Source of the DNA: Neurospora crassa OR74A
Taxonomy: Eukaryota; Ascomycota; Sordariomycetes; Sordariales; Sordariaceae
Direction of reading: 5' to 3'
Length of the DNA: 64,000 nt
Assembly (NCBI RefSeq): GCF_000182925.2
Contig: NC_026505.1
Location: 5,208,001 to 5,272,000, forward strand
Positions within the stretch are counted from its first letter, which is position 1; every line of letters starts with the position of its first letter. Positions 46,110 to 56,946 of the stretch are shown here, one piece after another. The notes under the pieces were generated by a model. It made no database searches, had not been told where the DNA came from, and worked only from the letters and a program-made list of their open reading frames with translations. The position numbers were made by a program, and so were the translations under genes.

Positions 46110-48644
46110 ATGACTTCCCAGCCTTCTTCAGGCAAAGGCCGGGGTCGCAACCTGTCGATCGACGAGTACAATGTCTATGACGACGCGAAGACATACTATA
46201 CCACCGAGGACCGCCATCACAACCACCGCGCTGGAGCCAGAACCCGCACCTACTCTCAGGTAAGCACTCCCCCGAGCCAGGATTGTCACGCTTGGGCGAG
46301 CATCCACTGATTCCGCCGCCTACAGAACAGCTTGTTCAAGCAGTTTGAACGTCTAGGCCTTCAGAAGGAGCCCTACCGCAGAGGCAGCCATGGTACGAAG
46401 ACAATCACTTGCCAGCGAACGATCCCGTGCAAAACATACTGATCAGACGTTTGACAGACGAGTCAACGATCCCGCAATCCCGCCGATTCCTTATCCAGGT
46501 CGAGCCCACGCTGCAGAGTCTGCAATCGCAGGAGGACACGGATGGCAACATGCAGATCACCATCGAGGACAACGGGCCAAAGGTACGCGGAAACGCCATC
46601 AAGGGGTTAGAAGTTGCAGTTGGTATTACACAGCGCTAACATGGTGCAACCCCCCAGGTCCTGTCCCTCAGAACCGCTGCATCCAATGGCTACAACCGAT
46701 TCGACATCCGTGGCACTTACATGCTCTCCAACCTTCTTCAGGAGCTTTACCTCGCCAAGGAATACGGTCGCAAGCAGATTATCCTCGATGAGGCTAGACT
46801 CAACGAGAACCCCGTGAACCGACTTTCGCGACTGATCAAAGACCACTTCTGGGAGGGTCTAACACGCCGCATTGATGCTTCCAGCATTGAAATCGCTGCG
46901 CGGGATCCCAAGGACTGGACTGACGATCCCCGACCCCGCATTTACATCCCCAGAGGAGCACCGGAACAACACGAGTATTATACCAAGGTGGCCTTGGACA
47001 GGCCTGAGCTTCGCCTGGATGTTCAATATCTTCCCGAGAAGATCACCCCCGAGATTGTTCGGGACATGAATGCCAAGCCTGGCCTGCTGGCGGTAGATAT
47101 GGAAGAAGTGGTTGATCCCAAGACCGGTGAAAAGACTCTACGCGGCCGCCCTTTCGTGGTGCCCGGAGGTCGCTTCAACGAGCTGTACGGATGGGACAGC
47201 TACATGGAGTCTCTCGGTTTGCTGGTCAACGATCGGGTTGATCTGGCCAAGTCCATGGTGCAAAACTTTTGTTTCTGCATCAAGCACTACGGCAAGATCC
47301 TCAACGCTACTCGTTCCTACTACCTTTGCCGATCGCAGCCCCCCTTCCTAACGGATATGACTCTGCGCGTCTATGACAAGATCAAGCACGAACCGGGTGC
47401 GCTTGAATTCCTTCGCCAATCTCTGTTGGCCGCCATCAAGGAATACTATAGCGTCTGGACAGCTGAGCCTCGCCTTGACCCTGTGACTGGTCTCTCCAGG
47501 TACCGCCCTGAAGGCCTTGGCGTCCCTCCCGAGACCGAGGCTGGCCACTTCATCCATATTCTTGAGCCCTATGCCAAGAAGCACAACATGAGCTTTGACG
47601 AGTTTGTGTACGCTTACAACCACGGTGAGATCAAGGAGCCCACGCTCGACGACTACTTCATGCACGACAGAGCTGTTCGTGAGTCCGGCCACGATACCAC
47701 ATACCGCTTCGAAGGTATCTGCGCTGATCTGGCCACCATCGATCTCAATTCGCTCCTGTTCAAGTATGAGACCGACATTGCGCGTACAATTCGCAACGTC
47801 TTCCACGACAAGTTTGAGGTGCCGGATGACTGGCTCGCTACCAACAACCCCGCTGCTAGCAAGCTCGAGACATCGGCAATGTGGGATCGCCGTGCCAAGC
47901 GCAGAAAGCTGGCCATTGACAAGTACCTGTGGAACGAAGAGGCGGGCATGTACTTCGACTACAACACGGCCACGCGCAAGCAGTGCAACTATGAAAGTGC
48001 CACCACTTTCTGGGCCCTGTGGGCGGGTGTCAGCAACCCCAAGCAGGCAGCTGCCATGGTGACCAAGGCCTTGCCCAAGTTGGAGGCTTTTGGTGGTCTG
48101 CTTTCTGGAACAAAGGAGTCTCGTGGTGAGATTGGTCTAGAGCGCCCTAACCGTCAATGGGATTACCCTTACGGCTGGGCGCCGCAGCAAATTCTTGCTT
48201 GGACAGGTCTCTACCGGTACGGCTTTAACGAGGAAGCGGAGCGCCTGGCCTACAAGTGGCTGTTTATGATTACCAAGGCGTTTGTGGACTTCAACGGCGT
48301 CGTGGTGGAGAAGTATGATGTGACGAGGCCCATTGACCCACACAGAGTCGATGCCGAGTACGGCAACCAAGGGTTGGATTTCAAGGGAGTTGCCAAAGAA
48401 GGGTGAGTTTGTCTACTGCTATGTTTTTTTTTTTTTTTTTGTTTTTTTTTGTTTTTTTTCCCGAGAGAAGCACAATCGCTGACATGATGAACGCAGTTTC
48501 GGATGGGTCAACGCCAGTTATGTCTACGGCCTGCAGATCGTTAACGCGCATATGCGCCGTGCGCTCGGCACTCTGACTCCCTACGAAACCTTTATGAAGG
48601 CCGTCGAGGAGAATCGGAACAAGGCGCTCTCTGAGCTCGTTTGA
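46110..48644 (+). CDS. treB: Neutral trehalase (alpha,alpha-trehalose glucohydrolase), 744 aa
   Basis: Five exons, 46110-46259, 46326-46392, 46458-46582, 46658-48402 and 48497-48644, encode 744 residues. Intron 2 (GTACGA to GACAG) is required: without it the frame breaks after RRGSH. The ATG at 46110 has a CAAGATG context; the frame is open further upstream but without a better start. The N-terminus carries cAMP-kinase-type sites (RRGSHDES, RNLSID, RTYSQ) and the calcium-loop-like [12 protein letters not shown], both hallmarks of regulated fungal neutral trehalases. The catalytic GH37 domain has signature 1, [14 protein letters not shown], and signature 2, [10 protein letters not shown]. It hydrolyses cytosolic trehalose to two glucoses, for example on germination or recovery from stress, and is activated by phosphorylation. 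The last intron holds long T runs. The name treB follows Aspergillus/Neurospora usage. Confidence 0.96.
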
Positions 48645-51600
48645 TCTGGTTTCGGCTACCCTATTTTCAACGACACGGTTATCTTTCCATCGAAGCGTCT
48701 GTTAGCCTGCAGCCTTTTGGCTTTCGCAATTTCCATTATTCGGCGTTTAGGTTTCGTATTGACTGCTGGCGCGGCTTTTTCCATCAGATTACATAGTCAG
48801 ATCGGTTCTTGACAAGGGGGGCGACGAACAGGAGCTAGATTAGAGAAGTCACATCAGGAAAGAGAAGGTACTATGATGGTATATGCATACCACTGCGTGT
48901 TGCTGAGAGAGAAGACTGAAAAGCACGCGAGTTGTGTTGCTCATGTTTTGCTTTAAGGGCTGCAAACATTCCAAGAGACGGACCTCGACCTGAACGGTCA
49001 GTTAGTAGTAGTAGTATAGATAGGCAAATCACTACCTGATGAAAGAACTGAGCGAACGTGAATTGACTTGTTGTGACCGGACGGATGTGAGTGAACCTGT
49101 TGAGAATTGTCTACAGCCAGGCTCCCGCAAGACAAACCAAGGAGGACCGCGCGTGCGCTAGCCACCAAAATCATGGCATTGCCGAAGCCATAAAGACAAC
49201 TTTCATTCCATCCATTGCTCTCATTGTTTTTGTTGACTTTCACGACTGACTGGTCATGGCTCACTTGAGTTCTTTTCAGGCCTTCAAACCTACTGGATGC
49301 TTTGCAAAACATTTTTCTTTGAGACTCGCCGTGAAGTCTACGTCAATTTATCTAGCGTGAGCCCGACATCTTCTACTTGCAATTCCCCTTATATTGAAAT
49401 GTAGGGCATTCTTGCAAACTCCGTCACTTCGTTAGCTGGTCTTTTTGCTTAGTGACAAGATTGATGACAGCCCAAATTAAACTACTTTGTACAAACACAA
49501 TCATGGGCACCGTCTTACTGCTTTATAACCATGTCAAGACACCCATTTACTCTCTCCCAGGACACTCTTTCACGACACTTGACCTCCTATCTCGACAGGT
49601 ACCCCGCTTTCACCACTTGAGTCCCGCGCTCCTTACCTTTCACAAACTGCAGGATATGGCAAATGCCGTAAAGTAGAATTTTAATGACGGTAGGATGTGG
49701 TTGGCGAAATTACAGAGACGAGTGAAACTTGGGTTCGTTAACGGGATAGGATGACCTTCGCGGGTTCACATCAATGACTGACTACGTTGATTGTCGAGAC
49801 TCTGGGGAAGAAGAAGATTGAGGATGTTATTGTACAGGGTCTTGAGATGGAGGAGTAAGGGGAAATGAAAAAGTTCGAGGAGTTTCTTCCTTCCTTCCTC
49901 ATGTTGATTCTCCCTCTTTGTTTTCTTTGTTTTCTTTCCTCATGAAGCGAGGGGTGCGGATAGGCAACGGTGTTCCTTATCGTTTGACATTGATGATTTG
50001 TGGTTCAAGGTTTTGGAAACTGTTCTTGTTGCTTGAAATTCAGCCAGCATAGATGAAATCGTATGAGCTAGCTAGTCCTTAGTGTACTCTACAGTGCAGC
50101 AAGGTAATACTTGCGAGTGTGCATGGGGAGAAAACAAACTAGAAAAGAACTGAATTCAGATAATGAGTGGGTAGACGCTCAGTTTGGTTGGAATTGGTTG
50201 CAAATCATATCGGACAGTCGTGTGGAAGTCGTGGATCAGCTTGATAGATCTTTCTGTTCCCTTCTTGTTCCTGACGGGGTTTGTCCCCTCTCCCCCTGGT
50301 GTTCTTTCTGTGGACATCCAGAAAGAGATATGCTCCATTCTTCGCCTCTTCTTGTCGTCTACACGGACAGTCCCGCCTATGATGAGCCACGTGACGGCAA
50401 AAAGGTGAAATACCTCCAAAGTCTCTGGAGAACATTTTAGAACCGATTTTTTGGAAGGTCCAAGTCTTGGGCTTGTCTCGCTCCAGTGAAGGTTCTGCGA
50501 GTGGAAAGGGGTTCCCATTCCGGTGTGTTGAAGAGTTTGGTTCATGAATCAGGTGGGTAAGAACGAGCGATAACTCCGATGACGGTTGCACATGCCTCCA
50601 ACAGCTATAGGCAAATCACAATTCAGGAACAGACACTTGATGCCACAATTTGGGTTTTGGATCTTCCAATATCTTAACTTCGGTCGACATCCCAAGGTTC
50701 CAAGGGCTTTGAATCACCGAGTGGCACAGGCGATTTCCCCGAGTTTTTCGCTTCACCCACAATAGCACCACCTCTTGGATACCCCCATTCTGCTCTAGCA
50801 GCCCACGACAGACACTCGTCCAGCTTTTTACGCCCCTTCAGCAGACAGAATCTAGGTCATAATTCCCAATGACAGTGTGCTGCAGAATATCGTCACACGT
50901 GAAAAGCAGGTGCGTAAAGCCAAAGCACTCATAATTCCGCCACACAAAATGTGTCGATCTGGTGCCTGCTGCATGTACATGTAGGGCAGAGCCACTTCTA
51001 CCAATTTTCTGATGCTCTGGAAAACCCCCAATCCTAATCATGAAGCAGTTACGCCATGCTAACTACTCGTACTGGATTTAGATAGGTGAGGTATGAGGCC
51101 AGTAAATCGGCCCTAGCCACGAGTTTGAACCTCTAGGTCAACGAGCCCTTGATGAATGACTTTTGAGGACGCGTGTCTAAATAACTTGAGCATGGTAGAG
51201 AGAGCCTGGTTGACGGGTCAATGCTGGTATTACCTTGGTTTCCATACCAGTAACCTGGAAGCTGGGCTGCACACTCAAGAAACCATTGCATGAGCAGCAT
51301 GCATACATTAGGGCTCCAGGGCATGGAAACGAAAAGAAGAGGGCACCGACAAGACTCAGAAACAATTCAAAAAGAGAACAATCACATCAGGTCATCCATC
51401 TCAGCCCTATCAATCAAACCAACTACCATACGATCACATCGACAACCATAATCACGGCACAGTCCTCTGGGGGTTACGCAACCTAGGAACTCATAGGTGA
51501 GTCAAACCCTGGGATCGGCACAAGCGTAAAATACACATCGTCGGCAACGTTGCCAAGTTCAGCGGGAAGGGAGGCATTGGCGTCAGGACTTCAGTCCATC

Positions 51601-52168
51601 GAGAAGATTGTAACAACTATACTCTCTTCACCGAAACTTATCGACTCGAGTATAAGCATCCACGAATCCACCCCCTTCTCGTTCTAGGGTCATGGACTGT
51701 CACCTAGACCTTCAATCCTCAGCCGCCTGCCACTCGCGGCCCCCCTCTGTATAATGTCCCGACCTCTTAATTGGATGTTCTGACTCTGTGCACATTGTCC
51801 ATCAGAAAACTGGCTCGAAGACCTTATCGACACTTTCGTTCTTTTCGTTCACTATTACCATATGTTGAACAGCGACTACCATTCATCGAACCATCCACTG
51901 TATACGACTCGAGATCCAACACGCTCTACTCGCTCATCAGCATTCGCTTCAGGCGCAGAACTCCATCTTTTCTATTCTATTTCAAGAATACTCGACATCG
52001 TTGGATAGTGAGACCGCAGCATCCCCTCCCGAGCTACCCGGCAAAGAGAGTCCTTCAACGATTCAGCCAACCGAACAACTGAACATCCTTATCAGAGTCA
52101 CAAACTATACTCGCATTCTTTCAACACCGGTCCAAGAGCCATTCACTTCTTCGTTGGGCATAATCAAC
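48645..52168. other. Intergenic, no supported gene
   Basis: About 3.5 kb. The first few hundred bases should be the trehalase 3' UTR. Overlapping short frames at 50111-50591 on both strands show no domain. The frame of the next gene is open upstream of 52169 (from about 52001) but without a nearby ATG, so this part is taken as leader. Confidence 0.5.
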
Positions 52169-54616
52169 ATGTCTGACCACAGCAACCTTCACTCAGCCCT
52201 GCTGACCCCTTCGGCTATGCTGGCCCCCCAACCCGGGCTACTGCCCGCGGCCGAGGTATACCCCGCGACCCAGATTTCCTCATCAACCTCCCCCTTCCCA
52301 CCAGTTTACGTCCAGCAACCAGCAATTCTCCCAGATGACCGACCCGAGCCCATCCCCATTAAGCAATACCGATTCGACACCCTCCCACTCTACAACCCCA
52401 ACGATCGCCGGTCACCCGCCGAGCAATGGCGAATGCTACCCCGTCCCATTGAAATCAAGCGTCGCATGACCTACAAGCTAAGCTTCGGGAACGCCATCTT
52501 GCTATATTCTTGGATCAAGAGGCTCTCCACGTCGGCGAGTACATCAAACATGTATCACGACGCTTCGCAAAAGGAGGAGAGCCTAAAGACCGGATCCACT
52601 ACGCGCAAGATTGCGTCAAGTTTCAACAGGAGCTTAGAGAAGGAGAAGGCGAGGCTCCGTCCTATGGTTCTTGCTGAAATGCAAATGAAGGACTGTTGCT
52701 TCTCGTGCCTGGTGCATATTAGGGGAAAGCCCTGCCATCACCCATACCCCCAGCGTCCGACGGGAGCGGTGAATTGGCAGGGTGGAGTCCAAAATGGACA
52801 CGGACAGAGACTCAACCATGTCCAGAAAGGACAAAGCAGCACGGCAAGATCTGGAGCACAACAACCCACTCCACAAGCCACACCCGCCATAAGAACAGTC
52901 GGGAGCATAAGTGACGTTGCAAAGAACCTGCTCACTTGGTGGGATCGAAGAGAATTTGATTTGCTTGCCCAGATCTCCGCCGTTGCATTTCATGGCATCA
53001 TCGCCAGCGGGCGTCAAGAAACTCAAGATCTAGAGCAAGTATTGTTATGGATCGATGACTTTGTCATAAAAGCAAAGCACCGGTTCGACGAGATCCGGTC
53101 TCTTTCGTCGGACTTTTGCACTGCCGTGCTCAGTTCCAACGGTAATACAAGAGCCCAAGCCCCAAGCCCATGCTTAAACTCCCTTGGGGCCATCAAAAGC
53201 CTCACATGGGCCCTCATAGAACGCCTAATGATCGGCCTTCTCAGAATTTTGGTCCCCTTGTTTACCATCGACTCAGACATGGGCACAACAGAAGCGTTGC
53301 TAATGCTTCGCATCGAGGGGTGTAAGCGGGGTTGGATCCCCTTCCTCACGGAGGTGTTGAGGGTTGCTTTTGGTGGGAAGGATGGGGACGAGTGCAAGTA
53401 TCTTTGCACTCGTGCTCAGAACCGAGGGTTGTGGGACTTTTGGAGGGAGGTACTGACGGGGAATCGGTGGGCAATTGATGCGATTGCGGATCCGAGAACT
53501 GTCCCCAACGGGCTCAGTACCTCTAGCCTCAAGGTTTATTTGATGCCTATGGGGTGGGATGGAAAGGGGTGGGAAGAATTGCCGTCTTCGCTCACCAACG
53601 GGAAGCATGCGTGGTTCCGGAGGCATGGCGTCTTTCGGATGATGTGTGAAATGCACCAGAAAATCCAGAAGGTCACGTTGGAAAGCCGGCGAAGAGAAAT
53701 TCAAGGGAGCCAGCAGTCGGGTGGCTCTTCTAGCAACCACAACAACAGCAACAGCCGCCCTCCTCCTTCTTGGCCCAACTTGTCTCAAACGAACACCATG
53801 GCGAACGCTGTCAACTACGGCCAGCAACCAGAGCAAGATGGAATTGTCTATGGGGGTATGCACGCTTCGCCTCCGGGTGTTCTGTCAAACGGGCACAACT
53901 CTCATCTCACTCCGGCCAATGGGTACGGCCACGCAAGTGGAAGTGGAAGTCAGAAAAGACGTCGAAAGGAAGTTCAAAAAACTGTTGCATCAGCACCCGC
54001 CGCCAAACGGGCGAAAAGCTTCCATACTCCGGCCACCTCCCATACTCCGGCCACCTTCCATACCTTCCATCCTTCGGCCACCTCCCATAATTCGGCCACC
54101 TTCCATACTCCGGCCACCCTCCATACTCCGGCCACCTTCCATACCTTCCATCCTTCGGCCACCTCCCATGATTCGGCCATCGCCCATAATCCGGCCACCC
54201 TCCATACTCCGGCCACCCTCCATACTCCGGCCACCTTCCATACCTTCCATCCTTCGGCCACCTCCCATAATCCGGCCACCCTCCATACTCCGGCCACCCT
54301 CCATACTCCGGCCACCTTCCATACCTTCCATCCTTCGGCCACCTCCCATAATCCGGCCATCGCCCATAATCCGGCCACCCTCCATACTCCGGCCACCCTC
54401 CATACTCCGGCCACCTTCCATGCCTTCCATCCTTCGGCCACCTCCCATAATTCGGCCACCTCCCATACTCCAGCCACCTTCCATAATCCGGCCCATAGTA
54501 ACGTCCATGCAAGTGGAAGTGGAAGTCAGAAAAGACGTCGAGAGGAAGGCGGACAAGAAGCATGTGCACCAGCACCCGCCGCCAAACGGATGAAACGCTT
54601 CCCCAATCGAGGCTAA
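52169..54616 (+). CDS. Hypothetical nuclear-type protein with Ser/His/Pro/Ala/Thr tandem-repeat tail, 815 aa
   Basis: One uninterrupted frame runs from ATG 52169 (CAACATGTC context) to TAA 54614. Residues 1-115 are Pro/Ser-rich. Then follow LPLYNPNDRRSPAEQWRMLP, a Lys/Arg-rich helix and the Cys/His cluster MKDCCFSCLVHIRGKPCHH (about 172-190), which could bind zinc. A helical domain (about 245-480) contains LLTWWDRREFDLLAQI and EQVLLWIDDFVIKAKHRF. Near 588 comes HASGSGSQKRRRKE and then APAAKRAK, a bipartite-NLS-like block. About 618-775 is a tandem array of six-residue units of the type xHTPAT punctuated by FHTFHPSAT. A second copy of the NLS-like block (HASGSGSQKRRREE...APAAKRMKR) closes the protein. 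I do not recognise the family. A chromatin or nuclear role is an inference from the NLS-like blocks. Confidence 0.75.
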   Translation: MSDHSNLHSALLTPSAMLAPQPGLLPAAEVYPATQISSSTSPFPPVYVQQPAILPDDRPEPIPIKQYRFDTLPLYNPNDRRSPAEQWRMLPRPIEIKRRMTYKLSFGNAILLYSWIKRLSTSASTSNMYHDASQKEESLKTGSTTRKIASSFNRSLEKEKARLRPMVLAEMQMKDCCFSCLVHIRGKPCHHPYPQRPTGAVNWQGGVQNGHGQRLNHVQKGQSSTARSGAQQPTPQATPAIRTVGSISDVAKNLLTWWDRREFDLLAQISAVAFHGIIASGRQETQDLEQVLLWIDDFVIKAKHRFDEIRSLSSDFCTAVLSSNGNTRAQAPSPCLNSLGAIKSLTWALIERLMIGLLRILVPLFTIDSDMGTTEALLMLRIEGCKRGWIPFLTEVLRVAFGGKDGDECKYLCTRAQNRGLWDFWREVLTGNRWAIDAIADPRTVPNGLSTSSLKVYLMPMGWDGKGWEELPSSLTNGKHAWFRRHGVFRMMCEMHQKIQKVTLESRRREIQGSQQSGGSSSNHNNSNSRPPPSWPNLSQTNTMANAVNYGQQPEQDGIVYGGMHASPPGVLSNGHNSHLTPANGYGHASGSGSQKRRRKEVQKTVASAPAAKRAKSFHTPATSHTPATFHTFHPSATSHNSATFHTPATLHTPATFHTFHPSATSHDSAIAHNPATLHTPATLHTPATFHTFHPSATSHNPATLHTPATLHTPATFHTFHPSATSHNPAIAHNPATLHTPATLHTPATFHAFHPSATSHNSATSHTPATFHNPAHSNVHASGSGSQKRRREEGGQEACAPAPAAKRMKRFPNRG
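54022..54490 (+). repeat. Coding tandem repeat with 180-bp higher-order unit
   Basis: The basic unit is 18 bp (CAT ACT CCG GCC ACC plus one variable codon). A 27-bp variant starting with TACCTTCCATCCTTCGG recurs at 54061, 54142, 54241, 54322 and 54421, so spacings alternate 81 and 99 bp and the higher-order period is 180 bp. All periods are multiples of three. Confidence 0.92.
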
Positions 54617-56204
54617 TAGCGGCCCATGGAAAAAGTCGGAAAGGGCATCTACTCTTGATTGAATAATTAGTGTCAGTGACTGGCGCTTTCGTGTTGGTCA
54701 CGGAATGGTCTCCAACTATGTCCTGGCTCCTAGTAGAGGACAAGGACGTAAACTAACTAAAGCTACCTTACTAACATTTTTAAGGACGGTTTCTCACCAT
54801 CATTTCAACTTTGATCCGAATAGCAACTATCTTTGAATACCGAGGGGAAGTCAGAACAGCGACGGCACGGGGCCGACAGGGCGCTGCTGCGACAACGAAG
54901 CGGAGGGTTTTCACCCAGCTACGGCACGGTTTTTCCCACCGACTACCAGTAAGAAGAGAAGCGGCACCGCATACCCAACGGATAGGCTATGTAGATAGCT
55001 AACGTCCATAAGACCAATAATAATAACTCTTCTTGAACAATTGAGCGTTTAGTTTAGTTGTACTTTGTTTCCCCCCCTTATTATATCCATAGCATATAAC
55101 GTAAGAAAAAAAAAGAAAAAAAAAAAAAAAAAAACCAGGTAAAAGTTACTGTCCCGACCGTGTCCCGGCCAGTTGTTCACTCTTTGCGTACCTCTACGCT
55201 CATCTCCCGCCAGCATAATCCGTCTGTTTACATTCAGTTCTTCCACCCCTGAACAACCAACGTCTTGGCAAAAGATCAACAAAAGTGAAAGGGACGGACC
55301 AGGAACACAGGCAAGATGGAACAAGCGGGAATGGTCCGAGCGAGCTGTCATCTGGTTGATTCGAGTGCGTCACGGGTCGTTGACTGACTGAGTTATTTCA
55401 CTGCTTGCTAGAGGTACTCATTGCATGCATGTATGCAGTATCCAACAAAGAAACTTGCTGGACTGGACTTCATGCAACCAGGACAGGTTTAGACTAGGTA
55501 GACAACGAAGAACGTATGTACATGTACTGTGAGTAGAGGTAGGTATGCGCATGATCGATGTGTTGACAAGTTGTGGATAAGCCCTTACTTGACTCGGAAC
55601 TTGAACTTGAACTTTCCATGTGAATTTACTGCACGGACAGCTGAAAGTGTCGGTATTTCGTAGGTAACAGCTGAGACGACTGAACTGAGTGCGTGACGAA
55701 GCTTGGTAGGTACGTAAAATGGCTAGCTGCTGTCCAACCTGATTGGATGATACATACCTAATGCCTGACAGATACCTCTACCTAACGATCCGATTGTCAA
55801 GTCCTCGCTTTCCAGGTGGGTACACTGGCCCCTACGGTCAACACTCCTTCCGCTGCGGTGTCCAAGGACCGACGAAGTGATTAAAACTATTCCCACCATC
55901 GTGACATCTCTTGTCTTCTGCGGTTGATTAGGTATCTAGACAGTGATTTGGACGGAGCGAAGCACCTCTGTCTATATATAATGTACCTTTTTGCAATGAG
56001 CAGTATCTTTAACATGATAGATCTCATGTCTCTACTACCCCGGCCTTTCTAACAAATTCAGTAAGGGGATACCTAGTTCCAAGCTTGGCCTTCAGTTCGA
56101 GCATAGCTGAGTGTCTGGGCCTTGATCGTACTCCGGTGACAGTCTTCCGTATCCGGTTCCGTCATCAAAGTCAACTGTTCAATGTTCCTTAACGTACGTA
56201 CGCA

Positions 56205-56340
56205 GGTAGGTAGGTAGGTAGGTAGGTAGGTAGGTAGGTAGGTAGGTAGGTAGGTAGGTAGGTAGGTAGGTAGGTAGGTAGGTAGGTAGGTAGGTAGGTA
56301 GGTAGGTAGGTAGGTAGGTAGGTAGGTAGGTAGGTAGGTA
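56205..56340. repeat. (GGTA)34 microsatellite
   Basis: 136 bp of pure GGTA without a single interruption, preceded by the related ACGTACGTACGC. It is intergenic. Confidence 0.97.
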
Positions 56341-56552
56341 TCTCACGACCTCATATTTAGCAACCTACGGTCTTTGTCCTTAATTAGGTAGGATGAATGT
56401 TTATTGTACGAAAACCAAATACCAATCACTCGACCAACTTAGCTTGACAGCATAGGTGTCTTTTCTCGACAGCATCGGCAAACACAAAGGCAAGATATTT
56501 GTCATCTTATTCATCTAGATAGAATTTGTATAGAAAACCCTTTCGCCCAAAT

Positions 56553-56580
56553 CATCCATCCATCCATCCATCCATCCATC
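56553..56580. repeat. (CATC)7 microsatellite
   Basis: Seven pure tetranucleotide copies lie downstream of the glycosyltransferase gene's 3' end. Confidence 0.9.
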
Positions 56581-56946
56581 GTTGCCTTCATAAGCCACCA
56601 TTCCAGAGATTCCAAGCTATGCATTGACCATTATGTACTTGTATTTTAGTTGTGTAGGAGGAAATCCACCAACTAAAACACCGCAAAGGAAATTAACAGA
56701 GAAAGAAAAAAAAAGTTCTATCCAATACATCTACTTCCGTATCCTTCTTTTGTCTTCGAATCACATTATTGACCTCCATTGAACGCTGGGCAAACTGAAC
56801 CGAAGGAGAAATTTCGCAACCTCAGGCTCTGATCCCAGCTAAGTGCCCGAAACCCAACCGTGAACAGCTGAAAAACCCGTCAAGTAGAATGACGACACCA
56901 CCACCATGTATGTCTTCCCTTGCCTACCCACAGAGCTTAACATTAT

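Larger units (their letters stand above)
54617..56946. other. Intergenic; A run and microsatellites
   Basis: This lies between convergent genes. It holds an A-rich run at 55105-55133, many GTA/TAC-rich stretches (AGGTAGGTA near 55540, 55700 and 55930), the long GGTA array and a CATC array. No open frame with a domain is present. Confidence 0.55.

Noticed and set aside
53907-54743. 278-codon antisense open frame, plus two further reverse and one forward frame over the repeat
   Set aside because: Explained by a stop-free tandem repeat whose period is a multiple of three; translations are only GRWPEY/RMEGG/ILRPPS-type repeats.
56205-56340. GGTA array as telomere-like repeat or CRISPR-like array
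   Set aside because: Fungal telomeres are TTAGGG and CRISPR arrays need spacers; this is a plain microsatellite.
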